A DNA stretch of 57,892 bases from Candolleomyces eurysporus (GCA_027579435.1 JANBPK010001497.1:1-57892); one strand, 5' to 3'. Counted from the stretch's first letter, positions 11,237-22,795 are shown. Numbers and translations are program-made. The notes: a model not told the origin generated them from the sequence alone.

Positions 11237-13788
11237 CTACTTCATTTCATAGGAGTCCATCTTTTTGTGCGTCGGTATGAACAGAGGTTCGGCATCCCAA
11301 ACCGGATCGTCCAACTTCCTGTATTCGGCCTCCACCTGCTGGTTCCTTCGCTTCTTCCACCATAGCCTAAGCCCAAATGATCAGAACCCTGACGTTGCGC
11401 TGTGACGAAACGAAACACTCACAATCCAAAGGTCAGGGCGGCAATAAGCGCGAACAACCCGATAGCAGCACCAATCAAGGCAAACTTGCTTCTACTAAAG
11501 AACCCTCCAAGACGGTCTATGTCCTGAGGATCCGGGTCAACGAACTCGAGCTTGCGATTAGGCAGCTGAGATTTATTCGTTATATTTGCCGGATCGTAGC
11601 AGTACTGCTTAAAGCAGGCAGTGCACTGCGATGAGCGGGGTATGTTTGGAGTTACCTTGAACCGAGCACGGTCGATTGCGGCGCATTTTAAACATGTTCC
11701 CCAGTTGGGATCGGCGTCATTGCTGTTGGGGACCCACCCAGCCAAGAGATTATTGTGAATTTGGTCAAACATCTTTCGAGTGTGTTTGAGAGTGTAGGTT
11801 AGCTGGAATGTCGCCGTGCTGGTCAAGAACGATCGATGATAAGTAAAGATCCAGCGAGTTAATACCAACCCCTTACTTTGCGACTGGGTTTTCACCATTA
11901 AATGGAGGGGCGTTGGGGAGATAGATGACCAGAGGGTAATCAGAAGGTGACTTGGGGTCACAGCCGAAGAACGTTGGCCTTGCGTTAACACCCAACTCGA
12001 TAAAGTCTTCTGGCTTGTCAGGAATTGGAGGGAACTGCTGGTGTGAAATACGAAGCTGGGTAGCTTGCCTTGCCCTTGTCGTAATCAAGCTTGACCCACT
12101 GGACATGCCAGATTAATTTACCAAGTCAAAGAAGTCACCATCGAGACAACGTACTTGGGCCAGTTGAGACCAGGTATATCAGCGCTTCCTTCAGCAGTGA
12201 CAATCACATCGACCGCCCTAGCCTTCACAAATAACGGAGCGTATGGGACGTTTTCACCATTGGACGACCCGTCAATCAGTTCAAGCCAATCAGCTTCACT
12301 GTCCTGGAATCTGCCCGCATTCAATCCAGTAAACGGACTCGGCCAGTTTGCTACATCATCTGCTCTCGTCCGCACAGACCGCAATAACCGCGACAAAACA
12401 TAAAGCATCCCTGCACCATCATCCGCCGAGAAGTCCGAGATGGCGTTACGAGCAAAATCAAGGATTTGCTGATCACGGTAACAATCATAGAAGTCAGTGC
12501 TTCGGGAAGATGATTGCAGAACTTTGACAACCTACATTGAACAAACCCGCACTCGTGCCCATTACGAATCCGGCTTGATCAAGGCCAATGACACATGCAG
12601 TACCGTTCTCCGGCCTCCCTTCAGTGAGCCGGGTTCCAGCAAAGGACAGGTTCATGCCCGCAGAAAGGCTGGGATCATATGAAGCCAGCTCCAATGGTGT
12701 AATCTTTCGGAAGACCATATCAACAAGAGCTGATACAAGGAGAGTTGACTGCGGTTACCTCGTAAACGGTAGCGTCCAGTGTCAGGGCTGTTGTCAGATT
12801 TGATCCTACCGGACGTGCATTGGCGACGACCATCGGGAAGGGCGCTTGATAGCTTTGGTAGGTTGGTAGCTTGGGTATGTCCGACCACAGCTGCCCGGCA
12901 CCATGGGCAGTATCGTTAGTGTGGAAGTTATCGCGAGTGGTCTGGTTCAGAAAGTGGTAAGAAATCATTCTAGACCACGGGTCCACCATGCTGGTGTCAC
13001 TGGAGAGCTTGTGAGCACCGGTGCACGAGGGAAAGCGCAGGAAGGAACATCAACTTACATACCAGTCTCCGCCTTTGCCATGACACTCCAGAGTATACTT
13101 CCAAAGAACCATTGGTTCTCGTCAGAGAGCAGGTTAACACCATCGGGAGTGACAAATGGAATGTCCAGCATCCATCCACTCAAATTCTCGTCTCCAAACA
13201 CGAGTTTCTCGATGGTCGGCCAATTATTGAAGAACAATGAACCGGTAATCCAAGAGCCTCCTGCGGTGCAATTACAATGCGTGAGTCAAACTCGGGGATC
13301 GAGGCTCGATGTGACATACCAGAAAGTCCGGTCATGTAGGAGGCAACCTGAAGCAGGCCACCGGTCCCTGCTGCTTTCGCACTGTCGTTGCGTGCATCCA
13401 GGGCTTCGAGACAGGCCGCACCGTATTGTGCTGCTCTCAAACCACCTCCAGGGATCGCAATGCCAACCTTGGGGAAATTATTCTGGAAATCAGACAACGT
13501 GTATCCCAGAGAGGACCCATCGCCCAGCCAGTCGGCCCATGCACGAGGCAATACGGTTTGTGAACGTGTATTCACATATTCCACCTCTCTAGGATGTAGA
13601 GTCTGATTCTCTGCTGAGAATGTCCGTAGGAGGGGCTGTGTAGAAAAGTCCGGACAGTCAACGTTGGTGAAGGGTGCGTAGTCGGTCACGCTTGCTTGTT
13701 GTATCTGTGGCAAACGCTGGGAGGTCGCGGAGGGGGAGAGCTGAGACAAAATCAAGCAGACCAACCCCGTTGGAAGGAGCGAAGGCAT
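11237..13788 (-). CDS. phospholipase B / lysophospholipase with C-terminal membrane anchor
   Basis: Eight exons (minus strand): 13788-13320, 13260-13059, 12999-12759, 12703-12536, 12468-12155, 12098-11877, 11818-11423, 11366-11237; 713 aa. An N-terminal signal peptide (LLPTGLVCLILSQL) precedes a fungal PLA2-type catalytic domain. The nucleophile motif GLSGGSW, near residue 155, is rebuilt across the first intron. The catalytic Asp sits in RPTFFGCD near residue 512. Other family blocks are FTPLEL-like ITPLELASYDPSL, WPNGSSL, LNVGVNARP-like LGVNARP, and paired cysteines (CLKCAAIDRARFKV). The enzyme removes acyl chains from (lyso)phospholipids at the cell surface or in the wall. Yeast Plb proteins end in a GPI signal. 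Here residues ~650-673 form a hydrophobic helix followed by WWKKRRNQ and a ~40-residue charged tail, which fits a type I membrane protein. An in-frame TTG lies upstream, but the ATG at 13788 was chosen. Confidence 0.93.
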
Positions 13789-14100
13789 GGTGTTGGTGGT
13801 CGCTGACAAGGCTTCGAAACTTTCTTACGGTATTTATGAGGCCCGTTACCAAGTGGCAAAGGATGAGGCGATGATATCGATGTTGTTCCATTCTGCATGA
13901 TTGTCATAAATTGACTCTGCGATCTTATTGTGTGTTTGTGGGAAGCATCCCTTCCTTGGCACAACAATGTCCGTGAAACAATCCACGATACTGGATCGTT
14001 CTCAATATTCAATATCACTCCATTGGTATGTGATTATACATAGGAATACAGGGGATACCAGAAAAAATATATACCAACAATGCCTTAGGGTTTAGGTAGC
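13789..14100. other. promoter of the phospholipase B gene and 3' region of RAD23
   Basis: 312 bp upstream of the phospholipase B start (minus strand) and downstream of the Rad23 stop. No gene seen. Confidence 0.5.
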
Positions 14101-15587
14101 TTAATCGAACCCGCCTTCAAACAAGAAATTCGCTGCTAGTTCTTCGTTCTTGTCGCAAGCAAAATATGCCTGCAGCACGGCTTCTCTCGGGAAACCGAGG
14201 GCTTCCAACTATTGCACCAATGGTCGTTATCAACATAGTTCTCGAAGATAGTCAACGACTTACCCGTTCGATGGCTGCGCGTTCTTCTGCTGTCACGCTG
14301 ATCACTTGGGCGCCCGGTGGGATTTGACCCTCTCCATCATCACTGAGATCAATGCCCAGGAGGTCGGCGAGCATATCTGGGTTCTGGGCAAACAACTGGG
14401 CGAGGCCAGGATTCGCTGCGGCTAGCTGTTGGATCATGGGTTGGGCAAGTTGTGGGTTCTCTTGCAATTGTCTCCGCAGTTGCACGATCTCAGGGCTATT
14501 CCTTATAGCGTCGAGATTCAGGCCGCCGTGCATTGCCCCACCACCGGCTGCGCCTTGTGGATGTTGCTGTTGAGCGAGCTGTCAAGGCTGTCAGCAAGGA
14601 GAGGCATAGAAGAAACAAGTTGGGAGGTCTGACTTGGAATAGATTCTGAGGCTGGTTTCCTTGAGCCCGGGGTGCTGCAGCAGGAGCAGATTGTTGAGCT
14701 GCAGCAGGGGCGGACTGCTGAGCCGCAGCTGGAGCTGCACCACTTGCAGCTGCACCTTGAGCTGGAGCGGAGCCAGCAGCTTCGGCCTCTAAATGGCTGG
14801 GGATACCCTGTAGATGGACGGATGGTGAGATAAGTAAGGGGAGAACAGTCGTGTCCACTCACCGTCATGAGATACTCAGCAGCACGATCTGGATTGTTGA
14901 AGCTCGCGCGCATTGCACGTTGGACCTGATCCCGCTCGAAACCCATTTCACAGAGATTATTGATGGCACTCTGAAGAGCAGGTCCCGAAAGGAAGGATCC
15001 TGACAGTTCGGTGGGTTCAGCAGACTCGGAGGCCGCGGGTGCAGGGGGCTGGGACAGGTGCGGGTGCGGGTGCAGGGGCCACTGGTGCAGCGGCTTGTGC
15101 AGCGGGAGCTTCTGTAGCGGGAGGGGCGGGAGCTGGTGCGGGGGCTGGGGCTGGAGCGGGCGTTGAAGACTGAGCAGTACTGGTGGTTGCTACAGGTGCC
15201 TTTGGCTGTAGAGTATTCGCGTTGTGAGGAAGAGATCAACGCAGGGGGGGCATTTAACAGCACCTTTGACACCATTAGTACGAGGAAATCCTTCTCCTTG
15301 ATGCCGCAGGTCTCGATGACTTTGTCATCGGCAAGGATTTTGCCTAGAAGAAAGGGTCAGAGAAAGATGAGTGCTAGCGTGAAATGCCATACCGGAGTAT
15401 ATGATCTTCTGGGAAGTGACGGGATGGCCATGGGCAGCTTCAATCTTGGCCTTGAGAGCCCCCACGGACTCTGAGGGCTCGACATCGATCTAGAGAAAAA
15501 ATGGTGGTACGCTGGGGACGACGGGGCGAGGGAGACAGGTGGTACCTGGTAGACCTTCTGCTGGGTGGTCTTGACGGTGATCTTCAT
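14101..15587 (-). CDS. RAD23: Rad23/Rhp23 ubiquitin receptor (one-base frameshift in sequence)
   Basis: Seven exons (minus strand): 15587-15546, 15489-15393, 15343-15264, 15205-14863, 14807-14634, 14578-14264, 14208-14101; about 385 aa after frame correction. Order of domains: N-terminal ubiquitin-like domain ([14 protein letters not shown], then SEKIIYSGKIL-type core), Ala/Pro-rich linker, UBA1 ([19 protein letters not shown], ~148-187), XPC/Rad4-binding domain ([19 protein letters not shown], ~267-320), and UBA2 ([20 protein letters not shown], ~350-385). It shuttles ubiquitinated proteins to the proteasome and supports nucleotide excision repair with Rad4. In exon 4 the Ala/Pro linker is one base out of frame at the G5 run 15044-15048 (C5 on the coding strand). 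Deleting one base restores the frame. A 34-nt intron would also do it but is implausibly short. The gene is divergent from the LRR gene with a 138-bp gap. Confidence 0.92.
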
Positions 15588-15725
15588 GGTGGTAGGAGGA
15601 AGAGGAGATGGTGTACATAGCGGACGCGTAATCGGAAACTATGTAATTAATTTAGGGATTACGTCAGCGGTCTGCTAAGTGCGGCGCATGAGGCAACCAG
15701 GCTCTCCTCCTCTCCTCCTCCAACC
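15588..15725. promoter_or_regulatory. short head-to-head promoter (RAD23 / LRR gene)
   Basis: Only 138 bp separate the two start codons, so both genes must use this gap. It contains ATTACGTCA (around 15659-15667), close to a CRE/ATF site, and a pyrimidine-rich run just before the plus-strand ATG. Confidence 0.45.
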
Positions 15726-17918
15726 ATGGAGCTCGAGAAGGGCGACGACTACCTCCGCCGTCTCTCAGCCTACATCAGGGAGAATGAGCGTGCATTGGCA
15801 GAGGCAGGTTTCTCTCGACGTCGGCCTGCACAGCGACAACAGCCCTCCGACACTCTCTCCTATCTCAATCCCCTTTCATGGCTCGGCAACGACTCTGCCG
15901 CTGGGGGTGCACCCAAGCCAGTCATACTCTCCACAGATACCCACCACCTCTTCTACGTCCTCATGCGGCTGGAGGCCCTAGAGTATCCGGTTGGCACCCT
16001 CGACGTCCAAATCGACAATCCCTCCCGGCCCATGGCATACGTCAACTTGTTTGTTCCACCAGACAAATCCGACACCTTGTCCCTGGCCTCCTTTCGCTCA
16101 TCCCTTTCTGCCGTCTCAAGGTTGTCCCTGGGTGGCGGATGGTGGAATCGTGCAGATGTTCCCACCATCGACAGCGACCTCAAATTCATCTACAGCAGCT
16201 TCACCAAACTACCCGCTCTCGCCATCCATGCTCCCACCAAATCAGCCATTGAGGAGCTCATGCAGGATCCGCCCGGTCAGAATGCATTACCCTTGGATTC
16301 CTTCAAGAATCTTCAAACTCTACAATGCGTTGACATTGACCCACGCACTCTATTGGGTTGGGACAGGCTCGCCGAATCACTGCGAAGTCTTACCATCAAG
16401 AAGAGCGGGTTGGAAGATATCTCGGATCTTTTCATTGGGGCCGTTATCGACGATCAGGCGCGGAGAGAGGGAAGCGCATCTCGCAAACGCAAGAGGAGGA
16501 TACCCCAACGGTCGCGCCTCTCTACCCCGCTACCTGCGGCCGTCCACGAAGTCGACGAGGAGGCCTCAGAAGTCAAGACTGACCAAGAACCGCCACCTCC
16601 ACCTTCTCCTTCTCCAACTCCCCAACTCAGCTCGTTGAAATGGGCTTTCCTCAAGTCCCTCTCCCTCTCCGACAATGCCCTCACATTCATCCCTGCCGAG
16701 CCGCTTTCCCATCTCACATCGCTAACGCATTTGGATCTATCGTCGAATCTGCTCGTATCTGTTCCCCCTACTCTCAGCTCGCTTTACAACCTTGTTTCGC
16801 TCAATCTATCGGACAATATGATCGACTCCGTGCTAGGAATTTACCTCAATCTCGGTCAAATCTTATATCTCAACCTTGCTCATAATCGGCTGGAATCCCT
16901 GTGTGGACTCGAACGTTTGCACGCGTTGGAGCGCGTGGACCTCCGAACCAACCTCATCGAGGAAAGTTCCGAAGTGGGACGACTAGCAACGCTTCCCAAC
17001 ATCTCCCAACTCTGGATCGAAGGAAATCCATTTGTAGAATACGAAGAGCAGTACAGGGTCGCCTGCTTTAATTACTTTCATAAGGAGGGCAAGACAGTTA
17101 TCCTTGATGGAATGCCGCCAGGATTCTACGAAAAGCGGAGCCTCAGTGCCCCGCCGTCCGGATCTCCCTCTGCCCACCCGCACCACTTTGCCCACTCACC
17201 GCCAGTTGTTGCCATTGGCAACCCTCACCGAAGTCCACTCTTGCAGCCTTCGAGCCATCCCGATGACCAGCCGGCGCCACCTCCCTCGAATACTTCGCCG
17301 CTTCTCCACCCACAGAAATTGGGTGGGGTGAGCGAGAAGAAGAAACGGAAGCAGCAGCGACGGATCGTTGACTTTGACGGAGGTGGAGGGCACAGTGCCG
17401 AGGGATCGCATTCCACTTTGCGTTCGGAGAATGCAGCCACCGACAAATCCCGGGGACGGTCCAAAATCTCTGGCAAGAAGAGTGGAAAGGACCAACGTCA
17501 CGAAGACAACTCTATTACACCAACCCCTTCGATGTCGACGGCACTGCCGCCCAGGTCTTCCTCGATTTCAAGGATCCAGGACTGGGAGCCGCGCCCTGTA
17601 ACCCGGCCGCGACACAGCCGCCACCAGACCGAGTTCCATCCGGCGAGCTCGATGAACGACGAGAGCGAAGATGTAGTTCCAGCTCCTCGCTTCTCGCCGC
17701 GCGGCTCGAATTCGCGGTCGGCGACGCTGTCGTCCAAGTCGGCTATGCGTCGGGCTCGGATGAGTGCGTCGATGTGGGAGCCTGGCTCGTCGCACGGGGA
17801 CGAGGAGGAGAGTGGAAAGGACAATGCTGAGGAGTACCGACGGCGGATCGAGGCGTTGAAGCAGGACATGGGCGACGGATGGCTCAAAGTATTTAGCCAG
17901 AGCGGGATAACTAGTTAA
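15726..17918 (+). CDS. leucine-rich repeat protein, STK11IP-like
   Basis: Single-exon frame of 730 aa with ATG in good context. The N-terminus (DDYLRRLSAYIRENERALAEAG) and the following domain, rich in beta-like segments, precede about six leucine-rich repeats at roughly residues 300-440 (LKSLSLSDNALTFIPAEPL, LTHLDLSSNLLVSVPPTL, LNLAHNRLESLCGLERL). An LRR cap follows (WIEGNPFVEYEEQYRVACF). The last ~270 residues are basic and Ser/Pro-rich. This layout (short N-terminal helix, SDS22-like repeats, disordered tail) matches the fungal proteins related to animal STK11-interacting protein and nischarin, which are endosomal or scaffold proteins. The orthology is tentative; the LRR identity is firm. 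The absence of introns is unusual among its neighbours. Confidence 0.85.
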   Translation: MELEKGDDYLRRLSAYIRENERALAEAGFSRRRPAQRQQPSDTLSYLNPLSWLGNDSAAGGAPKPVILSTDTHHLFYVLMRLEALEYPVGTLDVQIDNPSRPMAYVNLFVPPDKSDTLSLASFRSSLSAVSRLSLGGGWWNRADVPTIDSDLKFIYSSFTKLPALAIHAPTKSAIEELMQDPPGQNALPLDSFKNLQTLQCVDIDPRTLLGWDRLAESLRSLTIKKSGLEDISDLFIGAVIDDQARREGSASRKRKRRIPQRSRLSTPLPAAVHEVDEEASEVKTDQEPPPPPSPSPTPQLSSLKWAFLKSLSLSDNALTFIPAEPLSHLTSLTHLDLSSNLLVSVPPTLSSLYNLVSLNLSDNMIDSVLGIYLNLGQILYLNLAHNRLESLCGLERLHALERVDLRTNLIEESSEVGRLATLPNISQLWIEGNPFVEYEEQYRVACFNYFHKEGKTVILDGMPPGFYEKRSLSAPPSGSPSAHPHHFAHSPPVVAIGNPHRSPLLQPSSHPDDQPAPPPSNTSPLLHPQKLGGVSEKKKRKQQRRIVDFDGGGGHSAEGSHSTLRSENAATDKSRGRSKISGKKSGKDQRHEDNSITPTPSMSTALPPRSSSISRIQDWEPRPVTRPRHSRHQTEFHPASSMNDESEDVVPAPRFSPRGSNSRSATLSSKSAMRRARMSASMWEPGSSHGDEEESGKDNAEEYRRRIEALKQDMGDGWLKVFSQSGITS

Positions 17919-17926
17919 TTTAGGTA

Positions 17927-17935
17927 CACGTGATC
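17927..17935 (-). promoter_or_regulatory. GATCACGTG element upstream of ARF6
   Basis: Reads CACGTGATC on the plus strand, 123 bp before the Arf6 start codon and 8 bp after the stop of the preceding gene. Confidence 0.45.
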
Positions 17936-18058
17936 TTGTGACTGCTGTGTGTTTAATTGATGAGTTTATTATTCTGGAAAATAATTCGATTTCTATTTCC
18001 GCTCCCTCTTCGTCCTCCTCCTTTCTGCCCGTCGACCGTCGTTTCTGCTTTATTCACC

Positions 18059-18876
<818 letters not shown>

Positions 18877-19296
18877 TACCGACCTTTGTGCTTCCCCCCA
18901 TCCCTTTCTCGATTACCCATACAGGTTTTCTCTGGTTTGGAATTCTTATTCGCTCTTGTATATCTCTTTCTTCTGTTGAATACCCATCTCCCCCTCCCTT
19001 AGTCGATATCAGATATCAGTACTCATGGCAATGCACGAACCCCTCGACGAACACTCCTTGACACATGCCTATTCCCGTTTCTCTAGCACAGCTTGCTTCC
19101 GTGGTCGTATGTTCGGCTATCCTCATAGTATCAGAGTGGTCGTAGTTGTCCCTCACTAATACATTTTGCATGGGCTTATATAAGTGGCGGGCTAAGAGAT
19201 CATGTCGTCCGTCCGTCGATGTCGTGCTCGTTTAGTAATTCTTCAAAAGCGCCGCCATGACTGTCCGCGAGATTTTTGTTTTCCCCACCATCCACC
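18877..19296. other. intergenic region between ARF6 and the cysteine synthase-like gene
   Basis: 420 bp, T/C-rich; likely Arf6 3' UTR and the promoter of the next gene. No coding signal. Confidence 0.5.
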
Positions 19297-20637
19297 ATGC
19301 TGTCTAGCCTACGAGCTGCTGCCTCTCGCAGGGGCTTCGCGACCCACTCCACTGTCCGAGGCTTTGATGGTGCCATTGGCAACACGCCTCTCGTACGTGA
19401 AACGCGAACCCTCACCCCGCTTGTTGGGCTCACCCTGTACTGTAGATCTACCTCAAGACCCTCTCGGAAAGGGCTGGGGCCAACATCTTTGGCAAGGCTG
19501 AATTCCAGAACCCAGGCGGTAGCGTCAAGGACCGTGCTGCCCTTGGGCTCATCAACAATGCCGAGAAGCTAGGCCTGTGTGTCCGAATTTGCTGCTTCAA
19601 CCGTTTTCGTATCATGCTCATTTACAACCAGGTTGAAGCCTGGGGGAACCGTCGTTGAAGGCACGGCGGGCAACACCGGTATCGGACTAGCCCATGTCTG
19701 CAGAGCCAAGGGCTACAAATGCGTGATCTACATGCCCAACACCCAGGTCTGTCTGTTTTTGCTCTCGAACCCTTATGTTTCTTACTCATTCTCGTCACAT
19801 GTGCAGAGTCAGGAGAAGATCGACCTTCTCAAAATGCTGGGTGCTGATGTTCGTCCCGTGCCCGCTGTGGCGTTTGAGAACCCCAAAAACTACAACCACC
19901 AAGCCCGGGAACATGCTGAAAGCATCCCTAACGCTGTGTGGACCAACCAGTTCGACAACGTTGCTAATGCAGAGGCCCACTACCAAACCACTGGCCCAGA
20001 GATCTGGGAGCAGACTCAGGGCAAGGTGGACGCCTTCATTTGCTCAACGGGAACCGGAGGTACTCTCGCTGGTACTGGACGCTTCCTCAAGGAGAAGAGT
20101 AACGGCAAGACGCAGATTTGGATAGCTGACCCTCCAGGCAGCTGCTTGACTAGCTATGTCAATAATGGAACTCTCGACAGGTCTGGGAGCTCCATTACCG
20201 AAGGTTCGCTTCTCAACCTCGGTTATTCCTATTCCTCATTCTGACGACTGCTTTACAGGCATTGGCCAGGGTCGTATCACAGACAACATGGCTACTTTCG
20301 TGAAGCAAGTGGATGGCGCGTTCACTGTTCCAGACGAGAAGACGATCGCCACCCTGTATGAGCTCTTGGACACTGAAGGCATCTACCTCGGAGCCAGCTC
20401 TGCTCTCAACGTTGTCGGCGCGTACGAGCTCGCCAAAAAACTCGGAAAGGGTGAGTGCCTCCATGCCAAAGACGAGGGATTCGTGCTTACTCTCTCGCAG
20501 GTTCCACCGTGGTGACTGTCATGGCCGACGGCGCATACCGATACCAAAGCCGGCTGTTCTCAAAGAAATGGCTCGAGAGCAAGGGGCTGCAGGACGCCAT
20601 CCCAGAACACTTGAAAAAGTATTCAGTGTTGGACTAA
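19297..20637 (+). CDS. cysteine synthase-like PLP enzyme, Mcy1/Cys12 clade, mitochondrial
   Basis: Six exons: 19297-19392, 19446-19576, 19632-19746, 19807-20203, 20259-20450, 20501-20637; 355 aa. An Arg/Ala-rich leader ([18 protein letters not shown]) looks like a mitochondrial presequence. Fold-type II PLP motifs are [13 protein letters not shown] (Schiff-base Lys), [12 protein letters not shown], and [13 protein letters not shown] (phosphate loop). Instead of the classical O-acetylserine sulfhydrylase C-terminal sequence, it has [18 protein letters not shown] and [11 protein letters not shown], features of the fungal Mcy1 (yeast YGR012W)/Cys12 clade. These are predicted to make cysteine from O-acetylserine and sulfide or to act in H2S metabolism at mitochondria; the reaction in this clade is less certain than for the bacterial enzyme. 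Confidence 0.93.
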
Positions 20638-20893
20638 TCGGATACCTGAATGTAATTCGTTCTACCACCGCGGATGGATCTTCTTTATACACCTATCTAT
20701 ATGTCTATCTACATTGGTGTGGATCTAGTCCGTCTCCCGCTCTGGGGCGAGAAGCGTCCGGGTGAAGCAATAGCTACACTTTTATGCCAAGTATGCGTTG
20801 GGAGTGGGGGGTAGCCGAATTAGCTGTAATACTAGGGTAAAATAATACATAAAGCAGGATCTCCTCCGAGTTCATATCCGACCGACTGCGAAT

Positions 20894-21562
20894 TCAACTC
20901 GATGGAGGTGGGTTCGATGCTGCTGGAGGTGGAGGAGGTGGTGTTGGCGCCTGTGCCTCTGCTGGTGCTGATTCCGTCAACTTCAGCTCGGCTTCCCAAC
21001 GTTCTTTCGCCCGCACAACCTTTGATTGCAAATAGTGTGAATGTGTCGGTACTGATGCTTGCTTGGGCGTAGGCTTAACCGGCTTCTCGGGTTTAGGCGG
21101 CGCTGAGTTGGCCTTGAAGAGATGCTCGTAATTCTGGAAGAGAGGAGTTCAACAAGAGAGGAGGTGCGTAGGATATTTGAAAACATGCCTTGAGAACCTG
21201 CTCCAGTGTTGTATCTTTTTTAACGTTGAGAATCAGCTGTGCTTCGTCAAGGGTCATCCGGTGCTGGCGCGTGAGCTGGTCCGTCGCTGAACCCGACGTT
21301 GCGTGTCCAACACCAGCAGCATCGCCAGCTATTGCGCCCTCTGGCGTCGAATTTACATCTATATGACTGTGGTCAGAAACCGGAGACTATACAAGCATTG
21401 ACTGTCACGTACTCTTCGCTGCTTGCTTCCCCGCCTCGTAGAATGCCCTACCCAGTGCCCGACTCCCTGAAATGAAGATTTGGACGATAGCTCTAGGAGA
21501 AGCCTGTGAAACGATGAATCAACGTTGAATCCTGCAGTCGCATTGTTAATACAACTTACCAT
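20894..21562 (-). CDS. PAM16: Tim16/Pam16, import motor subunit of the mitochondrial inner membrane
   Basis: Exons (minus strand): 21562-21560, 21503-21413, 21358-21189, 21133-20894; 167 aa. The first coding exon is only the ATG, directly followed by gtaagt; the reading resumes as ASPRAIVQIFISGSRALGRAFYEAGKQAAK, the typical Tim16 N-terminal helix. The J-like domain follows (MTLDEAQLILNVKK, LEQVLKNYEHLFKANS, then YLQSKVVRAKERWEAEL). It lacks the HPD of true J proteins, as expected. The third intron starts with GC (AAG|GCATGT) and ends TTCCAG; no nearby GT donor keeps the frame. Tim16 pairs with Tim14/Pam18 to control mtHsp70 at the TIM23 channel. The Ala/Pro C-terminal tail is longer than in yeast. 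Divergent from RPA43 with a 126-bp gap. Confidence 0.92.
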
Positions 21563-21629
21563 TGCAGAACGAGGGAAGAGTAGGCGTAGAAGAAGAAGAC
21601 AGAACAATTCCGATGATGACCTCGTATTC

Positions 21630-21638
21630 GATCACGTG
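21630..21638 (+). promoter_or_regulatory. GATCACGTG element in the TIM16/RPA43 promoter
   Basis: Palindromic TCACGTGA core in the 126-bp gap between the two start codons (21562 minus, 21689 plus). The best-centred copy of the 9-mer seen in four promoters of this window. Confidence 0.55.
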
Positions 21639-21688
21639 AGGCTTCCAAAAATTTGGAGCCAACTCCCGCTTGTTCGTCCTCTACCCAA

Positions 21689-22795
21689 ATGGCTCCCTCT
21701 TCACCCCATCCTCCTTCAAAACGTAAACACAAGACTGCCGATTCAAAAAATGCGCAGCCGTCCAAGAAGCACAAGAAAACTGAGGCCGTGAAGCCGAATG
21801 ATAAGGGCAAAGGCCGCGATCGCGAATTCCAACTGGTGACTTCATCTATGGTGGTTTCCGTGCCTCCAGTATTTGCTGGGAACCCAAGAGCGGGCGTCGA
21901 GGAGATGCTGGACTCTCTAATCATGAGGTACGTCTTATACCCACCCCATGACGCGTCTAGAGATTGACATGAGCCAGGTATATCCCCGCTCTGCAGGGGG
22001 TTGTCCTCTCCCACTCGAATCTCGCATTTACATCCGAGACTGGGAATATCAAAGGAGATTGTCCATACATTGTCTGCAATATTCGATTTGACGCCACCAT
22101 TTGGAATCCGCACATTGGAATGAAACTGAGTACGGCTTTCTGTCTTTTGGCATTTCAAACCTGACCCCGCTCGTAGAGGGCCGAATAAATCTATCTTCCC
22201 CAGACCACATCTCTTTGCTGGTACACCGAACGTTTAACGTCTCAATACCTCGGCACCATATCCCCAGCAATGAATGGGTGTTTGAATACGGTCCTGCAGA
22301 AAACGACCCAGAATACGCCGAGCAAGCAGAAGCAGAGGAGGGTCAGGCGGAGGGAGAGGAAAGTTCAGATCACGATTCTGGGAATGGGAGATGGGTGAGT
22401 CGCTCTACGGGCGAGCGGCTAGGCGGACCAGATGGAAAACTCGAGTTCACAGTCATTGGGTATGGGGCCTGTTTTCGCTCGTCGCTCTACTATATTTACG
22501 ATCTCTTGACAGGCTCACTGTCGCGAACGAGATGCTATCACTAGTGGGATCGATTCAAGACGACCCCTTCTCTCCAGCACATGTGCCGTTTGCTTCTGCT
22601 TCGTCGCCTCCTTCTGAGGAAACAGAGGAGAGACCTCCACCCACCGATGAAGTCATGGAAGATCTTGACAGTGAAGAGGAGGAAGACACCTTCCGACTGC
22701 TAAAACGAAAAGCTGCAACGCCAGTGGAGGAGGACGAGCCTGAACCACCAAAGCTATCGAAAAAGAAGCGGAAAGCGAAGAAGGTCAAGGATTAG
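21689..22795 (+). CDS. RPA43: RNA polymerase I subunit Rpa43
   Basis: Four exons: 21689-21927, 21978-22129, 22177-22459, 22513-22795; 318 aa. The basic N-terminus (SKRKHKTADSKNAQPSKKHK) is followed by the SHS2/RNAP tip domain (FQLVTSSMVVSVPPVFAG, ALQGVVLSHSNLAF) and an OB domain (GMKLKGRINLSSPDHISLLV, RTFNVSIPRHHIP). An acidic insert and a Lys-rich nucleolar-type tail complete the protein. Rpa43 with Rpa14 forms the Pol I stalk, contacts Rrn3 and is required for rDNA transcription initiation in the nucleolus. The start ATG was chosen over an in-frame upstream TTG. Confidence 0.9.

Noticed and set aside
13789..13809. Seven-codon N-terminal extension of phospholipase B
   Set aside because: The upstream codon is TTG. 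The ATG at 13788 gives a standard signal peptide.
15049..15082. 34-nt GT-AG interval that would repair the RAD23 frame as an intron
   Set aside because: Far shorter than any other intron in the window and made of the linker's own Ala/Pro repeat; a one-base excess in the G5 run explains the frame better.
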